DNA of 64,000 bases from the NCBI RefSeq assembly GCF_901827185.1, contig NZ_LR594673.1:489015-553014 (forward strand), read 5' to 3'. The notes below the pieces were generated by a model. The model was not told the DNA's origin. It worked only from the letters and a program-made list of their open reading frames with translations, and did not search any database. Positions 25,607 through 33,676 of this stretch are shown here, piece by piece (within the stretch, counting starts at the first letter, position 1; every line of letters starts with the position of its first letter). The translations under genes and the position numbers were made by a program. This DNA comes from Variovorax sp. PBL-E5. GTDB taxonomy: Bacteria > Pseudomonadota > Gammaproteobacteria > Burkholderiales > Burkholderiaceae_C.

Positions 25607-26389
25607 ATGAGCGAACCCGTTTCAAAGACCGCCTTGGGCCGTGTCACTGTCCTCACGATGAACGCGCCCGAAAAGATGAATGCCGTCTCTCTAGAGATGC
25701 GCAATGCGCTCATCGAATCGCTGCACGAATGCTTCCTGGACGACGCGTGTTCCGCCGTCGTGCTGGCCGGCGCGGGCGGCAACTTCAGCGCCGGCGGCGA
25801 CATCAAGAGCGCGCGACCCGCACCCGAGTTGCTGGCGCGCACGCTGCGCCACAAGCTGGGCCGCCTGCAGGAGTTGGTGCGCGTGATCTGCAATGCACCC
25901 AAACCCGTGGTGGCCGCCGTGGATGGCAAGGCCTACGGCGCCGGGCTGTCGCTGGCGACCGCCTGCGATGCCGTCGTCGCACAGCAAGGCGCGCAGTTCT
26001 GCGCCGCCTTCGGCAAGGTGGGACTGGTCCCCGATGCCGGACTCTTCTACACGCTGCCGCGCCGCGTCGGCGCCGCGCGCGCGCAGCACATGATGCTGAG
26101 TGCGCGCGTGGTGCCGGCCGGCGAAGCGCTGGACACGGGCCTGGTGGACAGCCTGGCACCCGAAGGCGAGCTCATCGCGATGGCCTGCGCCGAGGCCGAG
26201 CGCCTGGCGCAGATCGCGCCGTTGGCTTTCGCGGCGATCAAGTCGCTGTCCAACAGCAGCTGCGCCAGCCTGGAACAGGCCTTCTCCGAAGAGCAGCGCC
26301 TGCAGCCGCTGCTGGCCATGACCGAGGACAACCACGAGGCGCGCTCCGCATTCGCCGAGCGCCGCAAGCCGGTCTTTCGCGGGCGCTGA
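25607..26389 (+). CDS. Crotonase-family protein without canonical glutamates
   Basis: 260 residues from ATG (MSEPVSKTALGRVTVL). The oxyanion-hole segment 'GAGGNFSAGGDIKSAR' is present, but the usual glutamate positions read 'AQFCAAFGKVGLVPDAG' and 'ARAQHMMLSARVV', with no acidic residue. Such members include isomerases (PaaG-like) and others, so the reaction is uncertain. It is followed after 34 bases by an SDR with an AAGGAG site, forming a two-gene unit. Confidence 0.88.
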   Translation: MSEPVSKTALGRVTVLTMNAPEKMNAVSLEMRNALIESLHECFLDDACSAVVLAGAGGNFSAGGDIKSARPAPELLARTLRHKLGRLQELVRVICNAPKPVVAAVDGKAYGAGLSLATACDAVVAQQGAQFCAAFGKVGLVPDAGLFYTLPRRVGAARAQHMMLSARVVPAGEALDTGLVDSLAPEGELIAMACAEAERLAQIAPLAFAAIKSLSNSSCASLEQAFSEEQRLQPLLAMTEDNHEARSAFAERRKPVFRGR

Positions 26390-26423
26390 GTCCGCCGCCG
26401 CATTCCCATTCAAGGAGACATCG

Positions 26424-27254
26424 ATGTTCAGCGAATCCATGCTGGCGGGCAAACGCGTGCTGATCACGGGCGGCGGCACGGGCCTGGGCAAGACGGTCGG
26501 GCGGCGCGCGGTCGAACTGGGCGCCGAGCTCACCATCGTCGGCCGCCGCGCCGAGGTGCTCAACGAAACGGCGGCGGAGTTCGACGCGCTGGGCCAAAAG
26601 AGGACCACGGCGATCGCCTGCGACATCCGCGAAGGCGAGGCGGTCGCGCAGATGATGGACCAGGCGTGGCAGGCCGGCCCGCAGGACGTGGTCATCAACA
26701 ACGCCGCCGGCACCATGCTCGCGCGCAGCGAGACCTTGTCCTCGCGCGCGGTGGACGCGGTGCTGCGCGTGTCGCTCCACGGCGCGACCTACGTCTCGCT
26801 CGAGGCCGGCAGGCGCTGGATCGCGGACCGCCGGCCGGGCCTGCTGATGTACACGCTGGCCGCGGGCTTCGAGGACGGGCGACCCTTCATGCTGCCGCTC
26901 ACGCTGGCCAAGGGCGGGCTGCTGACGCTGCTGCGCACGCTCGCAGTCGAATGGGGACCCAGGCAGATCCGCACCGTGGGCGTGGCGCCGGGCAACTTTC
27001 CCACGCCCGGCGCGGCGGCGAAGCTGCAGACCGGCCGCACGGCGGATCCGGCCCCGATGATTCCACTCGGCCGCGTGGGCCGGCACAGCGAACTGGCCGA
27101 CCTCTACGCATTCCTGATGTCCGACCTGGCGACCTACATTTCCGGCGAAGCCATCACCATCGACGGCGCCAAGGGCCTGCGCACCAACGGCGTCGACGAC
27201 CTGATGCAGTGGACGCCCGAACAGTGGGATGCGCTGCGGCCGAAGAAGGGCTGA
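26424..27254 (+). CDS. SDR resembling 2,4-dienoyl-CoA reductase
   Basis: 276 residues. The cofactor loop is 'VLITGGGTGLGKTVG' and 'VVINNAAGTM' follows. The standard Tyr-x3-Lys is absent: the region reads 'YTLAAGFEDGRPFMLPLTLA' followed by Lys, so Tyr and Lys are separated by a long insert. Spaced Tyr/Lys pairs are a feature of 2,4-dienoyl-CoA reductases, and 'LAVEWGPRQIRTVGVAPG' is also like that group. An NADPH-dependent dienoyl-CoA or enoyl-CoA reduction is therefore the best guess. AAGGAG stands six bases before the ATG. Confidence 0.82.
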   Translation: MFSESMLAGKRVLITGGGTGLGKTVGRRAVELGAELTIVGRRAEVLNETAAEFDALGQKRTTAIACDIREGEAVAQMMDQAWQAGPQDVVINNAAGTMLARSETLSSRAVDAVLRVSLHGATYVSLEAGRRWIADRRPGLLMYTLAAGFEDGRPFMLPLTLAKGGLLTLLRTLAVEWGPRQIRTVGVAPGNFPTPGAAAKLQTGRTADPAPMIPLGRVGRHSELADLYAFLMSDLATYISGEAITIDGAKGLRTNGVDDLMQWTPEQWDALRPKKG

Positions 27255-27271
27255 TCTTCGCCGACGCGGGC

Positions 27272-28123
27272 TCAGGCGAAGGTCGCGAGCCCGCGGTCGA
27301 GCACCATCGCCTGGCGCGTATCCACGTGCGCACGAAACGCCATGCCGTGCGGCTCGTTCCACGCTTGCACGCGGATCGTCTCGCCCGGGAACACAGGCTT
27401 GGTGAAGCGGCTCTCGATCGAGCGCAGCCTGGCCGCGGCGCCGGCCATCTTCATGAGCGCGTGAGCGGCGATGGAGTAGGTGCACAGGCCGTGAAGGATA
27501 GGCCGCGGGAAGCCGGCCCTGGCAGCGAACGCGGGGCTCGCATGCAGCGGATTGCGGTCGCCGTTGAGCCGATACCAAAGCGCCTGATTCGGCTGCGTGG
27601 GCATGCGGCATTCCTGGTCGGCGGCGCGATCGGGCACGGGCTTGAAGTCGTGCGAGAGATCGCGCTGTCCGCCGAAGCCGCCGTCGGCGCGGCAGAAGGT
27701 GCCCGACTCGATGCGCGCGAGCAACGCGCCGCTGGCCTTGTCGCACAGCGTGCGCTCGGTGACGATGATCGCGCCACTGTCGGCGCCCTTGTCGACCAGC
27801 TCGAGGATGCGGTTGCGCGCCACGAAAGGCGCGCCCGGCCGCAGCGGCGCGTGCAGTTCCAGCCGCTGCGTGCCGTGGACCAGCATCTGGCGATCGATGC
27901 CCATCGCAGGGTTCGCCATCCAGGGACCGGGATGGCCGAGCACGATCGGCAGTGTCGGGAACACCTGGAGCTCTTCCTCGAACACGTACGGCAGCTCGGC
28001 AAGGTCCGTCGGATCGCTGCCGACACCGATGGACAATGCGAACAGCATGCAGGCCTTGTCGTCGAGCACCTGCTCGATGTCGGCGAAGGGATGCGCGAGG
28101 ATGGCTTGGGCGTTCAATGGCAT
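27272..28123 (-). CDS. MaoC-family (hydratase 2 type) enoyl-CoA hydratase
   Basis: 283 residues of a double-hotdog protein. The N-terminal hotdog begins 'ILAHPFADIEQVLDDKACM'; the C-terminal one has the hydratase-2 motif 'YRLNGDRNPLHASPAFA' with the catalytic Asp and His, followed by 'RPILHGLC'. Family members hydrate trans-2-enoyl-CoA to the (R)-3-hydroxy form. The family N-terminus aligns with the ATG at 28123; a start at 28195 would add 24 residues and cannot be excluded, as neither has a clear ribosome site. It is divergent from the IclR regulator. Confidence 0.88.
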   Translation of the reverse strand: MPLNAQAILAHPFADIEQVLDDKACMLFALSIGVGSDPTDLAELPYVFEEELQVFPTLPIVLGHPGPWMANPAMGIDRQMLVHGTQRLELHAPLRPGAPFVARNRILELVDKGADSGAIIVTERTLCDKASGALLARIESGTFCRADGGFGGQRDLSHDFKPVPDRAADQECRMPTQPNQALWYRLNGDRNPLHASPAFAARAGFPRPILHGLCTYSIAAHALMKMAGAAARLRSIESRFTKPVFPGETIRVQAWNEPHGMAFRAHVDTRQAMVLDRGLATFA

Positions 28124-28238
28124 GGCGAAATCGTAGGCAGCGCGCCGCAGCGCGGCAAGGTCGGCAGGCGCATCGCGCGCAATCAACACATCCATGCGAA
28201 GTGTGGTGGGCCACGCACCCGGCCGCTAACATCGCCGC

Positions 28239-29042
28239 ATGCGAAAGAAATGGGTTGCAGAGACGAAGCACGTCGTCGGCGCGCGGCCGCCGCTGCCCGA
28301 CGGGGTCGTCAAATCCGCGGGACGCGTGCTGCGCATCCTCGAATACTTCGACGAGATCCAGCGTGCGGCCAACGTGGTGGAGATCGCCGGCATCCTCAAG
28401 CTGCCGCAATCGAGCAGTTCGGCCCTGCTGCGCAGCCTCGTGGCGATGGGCTACCTGTACTTCGACCGCGCGGCGCGCACCTACCTGCCGAGTTGCCGCG
28501 TGGCATTGCTGGGCAACTGGGTCAACAGCCCGCTGTTCGTCGGCGGCACCGCCCTGCGCTGCATGGAGGAGCTGCAGCACAAGACCGGCGACGCGGTGGT
28601 TCTGGCCATTCGCAACGGTGTGTGGTCCCAGTACATCCACGTGCTGCAGGCCACCAGCATGGCGCGCCTGCAGGTGACGCGCGGCGCGCTGCGCCCGCTC
28701 GCCGCATCGGGCACTGGCTACGCGCTGCTCGGCACGATGGAGGACACCGAGGTGAAGAAGATCGCACACCGCATCAATGCCGAGGCGCGCACCGGCGCGA
28801 TCGCACCGGTGGCCACCGAAGGGCTGCTTGCCACGCTGGGCGAAGTCCGGCGCCTGGGCTACGCCTTCACCGCCGACCTGGTCACGCCCGGCGGTGCCGT
28901 GCTGGCCATGCCACTGCCGGTCACCGACAGCGGCGAAGCGCTGGTGATCGGCCTCGGCGGCATCAGCGAGGTGCAGAAGAAGCGCCGCGCCGAACTGGTG
29001 GTGACGATGCGCGAGACGCTGGCCGCGTACTTCCCGCAGTAG
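28239..29042 (+). CDS. IclR-family transcriptional regulator
   Basis: 267 residues. The N-terminal winged helix (about 20-90) contains 'SAGRVLRILEYFDEIQRAAN' and 'SSSALLRSLVAMGYLYFDRAARTY'; the C-terminal effector domain has 'PLAASGTGYALLG'. IclR regulators respond to small aromatic or aliphatic acids and bind short palindromes. It is divergent from the MaoC gene and only 6 bases before a LysR gene. It is one of two local candidates for the regulator that binds the island's shared palindrome. Confidence 0.9.
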   Translation: MRKKWVAETKHVVGARPPLPDGVVKSAGRVLRILEYFDEIQRAANVVEIAGILKLPQSSSSALLRSLVAMGYLYFDRAARTYLPSCRVALLGNWVNSPLFVGGTALRCMEELQHKTGDAVVLAIRNGVWSQYIHVLQATSMARLQVTRGALRPLAASGTGYALLGTMEDTEVKKIAHRINAEARTGAIAPVATEGLLATLGEVRRLGYAFTADLVTPGGAVLAMPLPVTDSGEALVIGLGGISEVQKKRRAELVVTMRETLAAYFPQ

Positions 29043-29048
29043 CACGAC

Positions 29049-29969
29049 ATGGACCTGCGACGCGTCCGACATTTCGTCGTCCTGGCGGAAACGCTCAACG
29101 TCAGCCGCGCCGCCGAGCGCCTGCACATCGCGCAGCCCGCGCTGTCCGTTTCGATCCAGAAGCTGGAGACCGAACTGGGCAGCCGCCTGTTCGAGCGCAC
29201 ATCGACCGGCGTGCTGCTGACAGCCAGCGGCGAAGCCGCGGTGGCCGAGGCGCGCCGGCTGCTCTATCAGGGCGAACAGCTGGCGCGCTCCGCACGCGAG
29301 GCGGCCGAGGGGACCTCCGGACGCCTGCGCATCGGCTTCGTGGGCTCGGCGATCTACCAGCTGATCCCGAGCCTGATCCCGCTCTTTCGCGGCCAGTATC
29401 CCGGCGTCGAACTGGTCCTGCGCGAAGCCACGTCGACGAGCATCGTGCAGATGTTGAACGAGGACGCACTGGACGTCGGCCTGGTGCGCGCGCCGCTGAT
29501 GCAGCCGAGCGCGGCGACCCTGGTGGCCCTGCAGCGCGACCGCTTCATCGCCGCGCTGCCTCGCACCCATGCGCTGGCGCAGCGCCGGCGCCTGCCCCTG
29601 GCCGAGCTGCGCGGCGAGCGCTTCGTCATGTACAGCGCCGCCGGCGCGCCGGGCCTGCACGGTTCGGCGATGGCCGCATGCCAGGCCGCCAGCTTCGTTC
29701 CCGACATCAGCCAGGAGGCGGTCCAGATCGCCACCGTCCTCGCACTCGTCGAAAGCGGACTGGGCGTGGCGCTCGTGCCTGAAGTGATGCGCGGCCACCG
29801 CGGGGAGCATGTGGCCTATCTCGACCTGGATGCGGCATCGCCGGCCATGGAGACAACGCTCGCGCTCGCCTACATCGAAGGCATGGAGAACCCGGCCGCG
29901 CAGCGCTTCATCGAGCTGTGCGGTCATCGAGGGCTCCCTGCGGCGGCCGGCGCTGCCGGAACGTCGTGA
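29049..29969 (+). CDS. LysR-family transcriptional regulator
   Basis: 306 residues with the N-terminal LysR helix-turn-helix ('MDLRRVRHFVVLAETLNVSR', 'RLHIAQPALSVSIQKLE') and a periplasmic-binding-protein-like effector domain ('GRLRIGFVGSAIYQLIPSLI'). Length is standard. LysR proteins usually activate catabolic operons when they bind a pathway intermediate. It follows the IclR gene by 6 bases and is probably co-transcribed with it. It converges with the SDR at 29983. Confidence 0.92.
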   Translation: MDLRRVRHFVVLAETLNVSRAAERLHIAQPALSVSIQKLETELGSRLFERTSTGVLLTASGEAAVAEARRLLYQGEQLARSAREAAEGTSGRLRIGFVGSAIYQLIPSLIPLFRGQYPGVELVLREATSTSIVQMLNEDALDVGLVRAPLMQPSAATLVALQRDRFIAALPRTHALAQRRRLPLAELRGERFVMYSAAGAPGLHGSAMAACQAASFVPDISQEAVQIATVLALVESGLGVALVPEVMRGHRGEHVAYLDLDAASPAMETTLALAYIEGMENPAAQRFIELCGHRGLPAAAGAAGTS

Positions 29970-29982
29970 GACCGCGCCTGCT

Positions 29983-30720
29983 TCAGTGGCGCGTGCGCCC
30001 GCCGTCCGCCGCGATCGCCGTGCCCGTGATGAAGGTCGACTCCGGCCCGATGAGGAACAGGATCAGGTCGGCGATCTCGGCGGTCGCCGCAAGGCGGCCC
30101 ATCGGCACCGCGGCGATGTTTCGCTTCACGGCATCGGGATTGGGACCGTCCAGAATGGCCTGCACCATCGGTGTGCCGGTGGTTCCAGGACACACCACGT
30201 TGACGCGGATCTTCGGCGCCAGTTCGAACGAGATCGTCTTGCTGAAAGCGACGACGCCGCCCTTGGAGGCGGTGTAGCTCGAACTGCTGCCAGTCGGCAG
30301 CAGCGCCTGGGCCGATGCCAGGTTGACGATGGAAGCTGTCTCTTCCTTGCGCATCCACCGCGTCGCCTCGCGGCACACGAGAAAGGTGCCGTTGAGATTG
30401 GTGTCGATCTGCGCCTTCCAAGACGCATAGTCGGTGCTTTCGAAGGGCAGGCCATTGGCCACGCCGGCGCAGTTGACCACGCCGTCGATGCCGCCCATCG
30501 CCTCGGCGGCCTGGTCGATCGCCGCAGCCACCGACGCCTCTTCGCGCACGTCGGTCCCGATGGCCCAGGCCCTGTTGTCCACCGCCAGCTGCTGGATGGC
30601 GGGCAGGTCGATGTCGAGCATCGCGATGCGCGCACCCTCGCGCATGAAAACGCGCGCCGTCTCGCGGCCGATGCCCGAGCCGGCGCCGGTGATCACGATG
30701 CGCCTCTTGTTCAATCTCAT
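29983..30720 (-). CDS. Short-chain dehydrogenase/reductase
   Basis: 245 residues, classical SDR: 'IVITGAGSGIGRETARVF', 'VNCAGVANG' in place of NNAG, the catalytic Tyr-Lys in 'SSYTASKGGVVA' and C-terminal 'ITGTAIAADGGRTRH'. The neighbouring flavoprotein gene upstream overlaps its start by 4 bases (ATGA). An alcohol or 3-hydroxyacyl-CoA oxidation is likely, substrate unknown. Confidence 0.92.
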   Translation of the reverse strand: MRLNKRRIVITGAGSGIGRETARVFMREGARIAMLDIDLPAIQQLAVDNRAWAIGTDVREEASVAAAIDQAAEAMGGIDGVVNCAGVANGLPFESTDYASWKAQIDTNLNGTFLVCREATRWMRKEETASIVNLASAQALLPTGSSSSYTASKGGVVAFSKTISFELAPKIRVNVVCPGTTGTPMVQAILDGPNPDAVKRNIAAVPMGRLAATAEIADLILFLIGPESTFITGTAIAADGGRTRH

Positions 30721-31898
30721 GGAGTCTCCTGGTTGGAATTGCTGCTGATGCGCCGGATGCGCACGAGCGTGGACTCGCAGTCCTCGACCATCGACGAAAC
30801 GATCTGGGCTGCGGACTGCACGCGATTCATGCGGCCCACGACCTGCCCGACCGGGATGGTCGTCAGGTCTGCGCGGCCATGGCGCTGGATGCGCTCCTCG
30901 GCCTGCGCGGTCAGCAGATGCTGGCTGGGCATCCCGAGCATCGGCGGCGCGTCAGGCGCCTCCCAGGCGGCGCTCCATTCGGAACGCAGTTGCCGCAGCG
31001 GCTTGCCGGTGCGGCAGCGCGAGCGCAGGGTGTCGGTCGAACGCGCGGCCAGCAGCCGCTCGACGACGGCGGCGGGCTCGTCGCTTTCCGCGCAGGCGAG
31101 CCAGATGGAACCGGTCCATGCGCCTTCGGCACCGAGCGCCAGCGCAGCGGCCAGCTGTGCGCCGGAGCCGATGCCACCGGCCGCCAGCACCGGCACCGGC
31201 GCCACCGCCTCGACGATTTCCGGCACCAGCACCAGGGTCGAGATGTCGCCCGTGTGCGCCGCCGCTTCGGTGCCCTGCGCGATGATGAGATCGACGCCGG
31301 CATCGACCTGCTGCTGCGCATGGCGCGGACTGCCGACCAGCGCGCCGAGCCGGATGCCGCGTTCGCGTGCGCGCGCCCGCACATCGGGCGGCGGCGGCCC
31401 GAGCGCGGTGACCAGCAGCGCGATCGGGTGGCGCAGCGCGATCTCCACATGCATCAGCGCGCCGCTTTCGACGGCGCCCAGGCGGAATTCGTACCAGGAC
31501 GAGCGCCAGCCGGGCCCGCCCGGGCGGCCGTCGTCGGGCCTGGGCGGCGCCTCGGCGAGCAGCGGCACACCGAAACGCTGAAGCAGGCTCTCCGTGAAGT
31601 CCCGGTGGTCCTGGGGGATCGATTGCTCGAGCGCGGCTTCGAGCGTCCGGACATCGGTGCCGGTGCCCTTGCCATCCGACTTCAGCGGGATCATGACGTC
31701 GACACCGAAGGGTTTGCCATCGACATGGTGCGCGATCCATGCCAGGTCCGCATCCACACGCTCCGGAGAAAAGGTGCTCGCACCATAGATCCCCATGCCA
31801 CCGGCGCGGCTGACCGCGGCCACCACCTCGCGCGCATGCGAGAACGCGAAGATCGGCGCGGCGATGCCGAAGAGCGCCGTGGCGCGTGTCGCGAGCAT
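30717..31898 (-). CDS. Nitronate monooxygenase-like FMN flavoprotein
   Basis: 393 residues starting at the ATG preceded by an ideal AAGGAG with a 6-base spacer. It is a 2-nitropropane-dioxygenase-like TIM barrel: 'PIFAFSHAREVVAAVSRAGG' at the N-terminus, 'LIIAQGTEAAAHTGDISTL' and 'PVLAAGGIGSGAQLAAALAL' for FMN binding, then 'GAEGAWTGSIWLA'. Many family members in catabolic clusters act as enoyl reductases or on unknown substrates rather than nitronates, so the enzymatic name is by homology only. A perfect palindrome (31964-31979) lies 66 bases upstream. Confidence 0.85.
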   Translation of the reverse strand: MLATRATALFGIAAPIFAFSHAREVVAAVSRAGGMGIYGASTFSPERVDADLAWIAHHVDGKPFGVDVMIPLKSDGKGTGTDVRTLEAALEQSIPQDHRDFTESLLQRFGVPLLAEAPPRPDDGRPGGPGWRSSWYEFRLGAVESGALMHVEIALRHPIALLVTALGPPPPDVRARARERGIRLGALVGSPRHAQQQVDAGVDLIIAQGTEAAAHTGDISTLVLVPEIVEAVAPVPVLAAGGIGSGAQLAAALALGAEGAWTGSIWLACAESDEPAAVVERLLAARSTDTLRSRCRTGKPLRQLRSEWSAAWEAPDAPPMLGMPSQHLLTAQAEERIQRHGRADLTTIPVGQVVGRMNRVQSAAQIVSSMVEDCESTLVRIRRISSNSNQETP

Positions 31899-31963
31899 GG
31901 GTGTCTCCTTGGTGCACGAAAAGTCTATCGGCGACCTGCGCCTGACGCGCACATCGCCTGAAG

Positions 31964-31979
31964 ATCACATGCATGTGAT
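31964..31979. promoter_or_regulatory. Candidate operator F, perfect 16-bp palindrome
   Basis: ATCACATGCATGTGAT is a perfect 16-bp palindrome, followed by TGTTTGGGTGCC. It lies upstream of the flavoprotein-SDR operon (start 31898) and just beyond the end of the oxidoreductase gene (32020). It is the best copy of a motif repeated in six other promoter gaps. Confidence 0.7.
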
Positions 31980-32019
31980 TGTTTGGGTGCCAGGTCTTGC
32001 GCAGCCGGGCTCTGGCGGA

Positions 32020-33039
32020 TCAGGACACCCGGACGATGTGCTTTCCGAAGCCTCGGCCGGCCAGCATGCCGACGAAGGCGGCCGGTGCGTTCTCCAGCCC
32101 TTCGGTCATGGTTTCGTGCTGGCGCAGTGCGCCCTCGTGCCACCACCGGGCCAGATCGGCAGCGGCCTGCGCATGCTGCGCCTCGAAGTCGTCGATCCGG
32201 AAGCCCTGCAGCGCCAGTCCCCGATCGAGCAGGCGGGCGAAGTTCGCGAAGGCGTGCGCCGCATCGGATTGGTAGTGTCCGAGCAGGCCGCACAACGCGA
32301 TGCGGCCGCGCGGATTCATCCGCGACAGAGCGGCGTCGAGCACGGCCGCGCCGACCGACTCGAAGCACAGGTCGACACCCGACGGCGTGGCCTGCTCCAA
32401 TTGCCGCTCGAAGTCGAAGGCCGTGTAGTCGACGGCTTCGTCGAAGCCCAGCTCGCCCTTCAGCCACGCGCACTTGCCGGCGCCGCCGGCGATGCCGATC
32501 GCCCGGGCGCCGAAGCGGCGGGCGATCTGGGCCGCCACGCTGCCGACGGCACCCGCCGCCGAGGACACCAGCACCGTCTCGCCCTGCCGCACCTGTCCGA
32601 GGTGGACCATCCCCAGCCATGCGGTGATGCCGGGGCGCCCCAGCGCGCCGAGATAAGGCGAAGAGGAAGGCTCGAGCGGCGTCACGCGCACGAGGCGCTC
32701 GGCGTCTTGCGCGGCGAAGGATTGCCAGCCGGCCCATCCCAGCACCAGGTCGCCCGCGGCGAATCCGCCCGCCGCGCCGGCCTCGACCACGCCGAGCGTG
32801 CGGCCGATCATGGGGTCGCCGGGGCGCAGCGCGGCGCGGCCCTGCCGCGCCTCCTGCATCCGCTTGCGCATGTAGGGATCGAGCGACAGGTACAGGGTCC
32901 GCGTGAGGACCTGCCCCGGACCGGGCACCGGCATCGGCGCGCGCGACAGCTCGAAATTCCCGATGCCGACCGCGCCGTCCGGCAGCGAATGAAGCCGTAC
33001 CTGGAGGTTGCAGGCCGTCATTGCAGCCGGGTATGTCAT
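32020..33039 (-). CDS. Zinc-independent MDR oxidoreductase (PTGR/CurA-like)
   Basis: 339 residues. The N-terminal part has 'LYLSLDPYMRKRMQ', typical of the prostaglandin-reductase/CurA group, and the Rossmann domain carries 'VLVSSAAGAVGSVAAQIAR' and 'GGAGKCAWLKGELGFDEAVDY'. These NADPH enzymes reduce enone or enal double bonds. The start at 33039 overlaps the upstream SnoaL gene by ATGA; a later ATG at 33021 lacks a ribosome site. Confidence 0.9.
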   Translation of the reverse strand: MTYPAAMTACNLQVRLHSLPDGAVGIGNFELSRAPMPVPGPGQVLTRTLYLSLDPYMRKRMQEARQGRAALRPGDPMIGRTLGVVEAGAAGGFAAGDLVLGWAGWQSFAAQDAERLVRVTPLEPSSSPYLGALGRPGITAWLGMVHLGQVRQGETVLVSSAAGAVGSVAAQIARRFGARAIGIAGGAGKCAWLKGELGFDEAVDYTAFDFERQLEQATPSGVDLCFESVGAAVLDAALSRMNPRGRIALCGLLGHYQSDAAHAFANFARLLDRGLALQGFRIDDFEAQHAQAAADLARWWHEGALRQHETMTEGLENAPAAFVGMLAGRGFGKHIVRVS

Positions 33040-33488
33040 GCCTGGTCCGAGAACACCACCGTGGTATGCCGCGCGCCGATGTGCCATCGTCCGTCGATGC
33101 GCACGAACTCGTCACGGTAGTCGACGACCATCTGCGGTTGAACGAGCTTCGCTGGCCCCGTGCCGCCATAGGCCGGATCGCGGTACACCGTGGTGTAGCT
33201 GAGCCCGCGCGCATGGCCCTGATCGATCACCTCGACATGAATGCTGCCGCAGACATGGCGAGTGACATGATCGGTGGGCCGCGCATCCATGAAGCGCCGG
33301 ATCTCGTCGCGGCCTCGCATCGCCATGCCAGGGCGCGTCCACACGCCGTCGGGTGCGAACAGTTCGGCGAAGGCCGCGTGCTCGCGCGCATCGGCGCAAT
33401 GGCAGTAGCGCGCCACCACGCTGGCGCAGGCCGCCTGGACCGCCGCCGCCTGCGCGTCGCTCAATCCGGAATGTGGCGAATCGCTCAT
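33036..33488 (-). CDS. SnoaL-like (NTF2-fold) protein
   Basis: 150 residues, preceded by AGGAG with a suitable spacer. The NTF2 pattern is clear: 'VVARYCHCADAREHAAFAELFAPDGVW', 'MAMRGRDEIRRFMDARP', 'VTRHVCGSIHVEVI' and 'IDGRWHIGARHTTVVF'. Similar small proteins act as dehydratases, isomerases or hydroxylase partners. It is coupled to the oxidoreductase downstream and divergent from the SDR at 33677, with candidate operator G between. Confidence 0.82.
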   Translation of the reverse strand: MSDSPHSGLSDAQAAAVQAACASVVARYCHCADAREHAAFAELFAPDGVWTRPGMAMRGRDEIRRFMDARPTDHVTRHVCGSIHVEVIDQGHARGLSYTTVYRDPAYGGTGPAKLVQPQMVVDYRDEFVRIDGRWHIGARHTTVVFSDQA

Positions 33489-33574
33489 CGCTGGTCTCCT
33501 GGTTCTTCGGGGCCGTGCCGCAATGCACAAGCGTAGCCCGATGCGCTGCGGGAGGGAACCGGCTTGGCCGAAGC

Positions 33575-33590
33575 ATCATGTACATGCCGA
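33575..33590. promoter_or_regulatory. Candidate operator G of the CATG-palindrome family
   Basis: Reads ATCATGTACATGCCGA followed by ATTCGG. It has a perfect 10-bp palindrome CATGTACATG and the ATCA-CATG layout of the other sites. It lies between divergent genes starting at 33488 and 33677. Confidence 0.45.
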
Positions 33591-33676
33591 ATTCGGCGTC
33601 GGCGCCGAGATCGCTTGCCGCGCCGCAGACCCTGCGTCCAAGATCGCGCCCTTCATCCCCTGCAAAGGCCCGCCGT

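Noticed and set aside
26238..29927. Very long open frames on both strands (over 1000 codons)
   Set aside because: They run through clear SDR, MaoC, IclR and LysR genes in other frames and have low-complexity Arg/Ala/Gly-rich translations.
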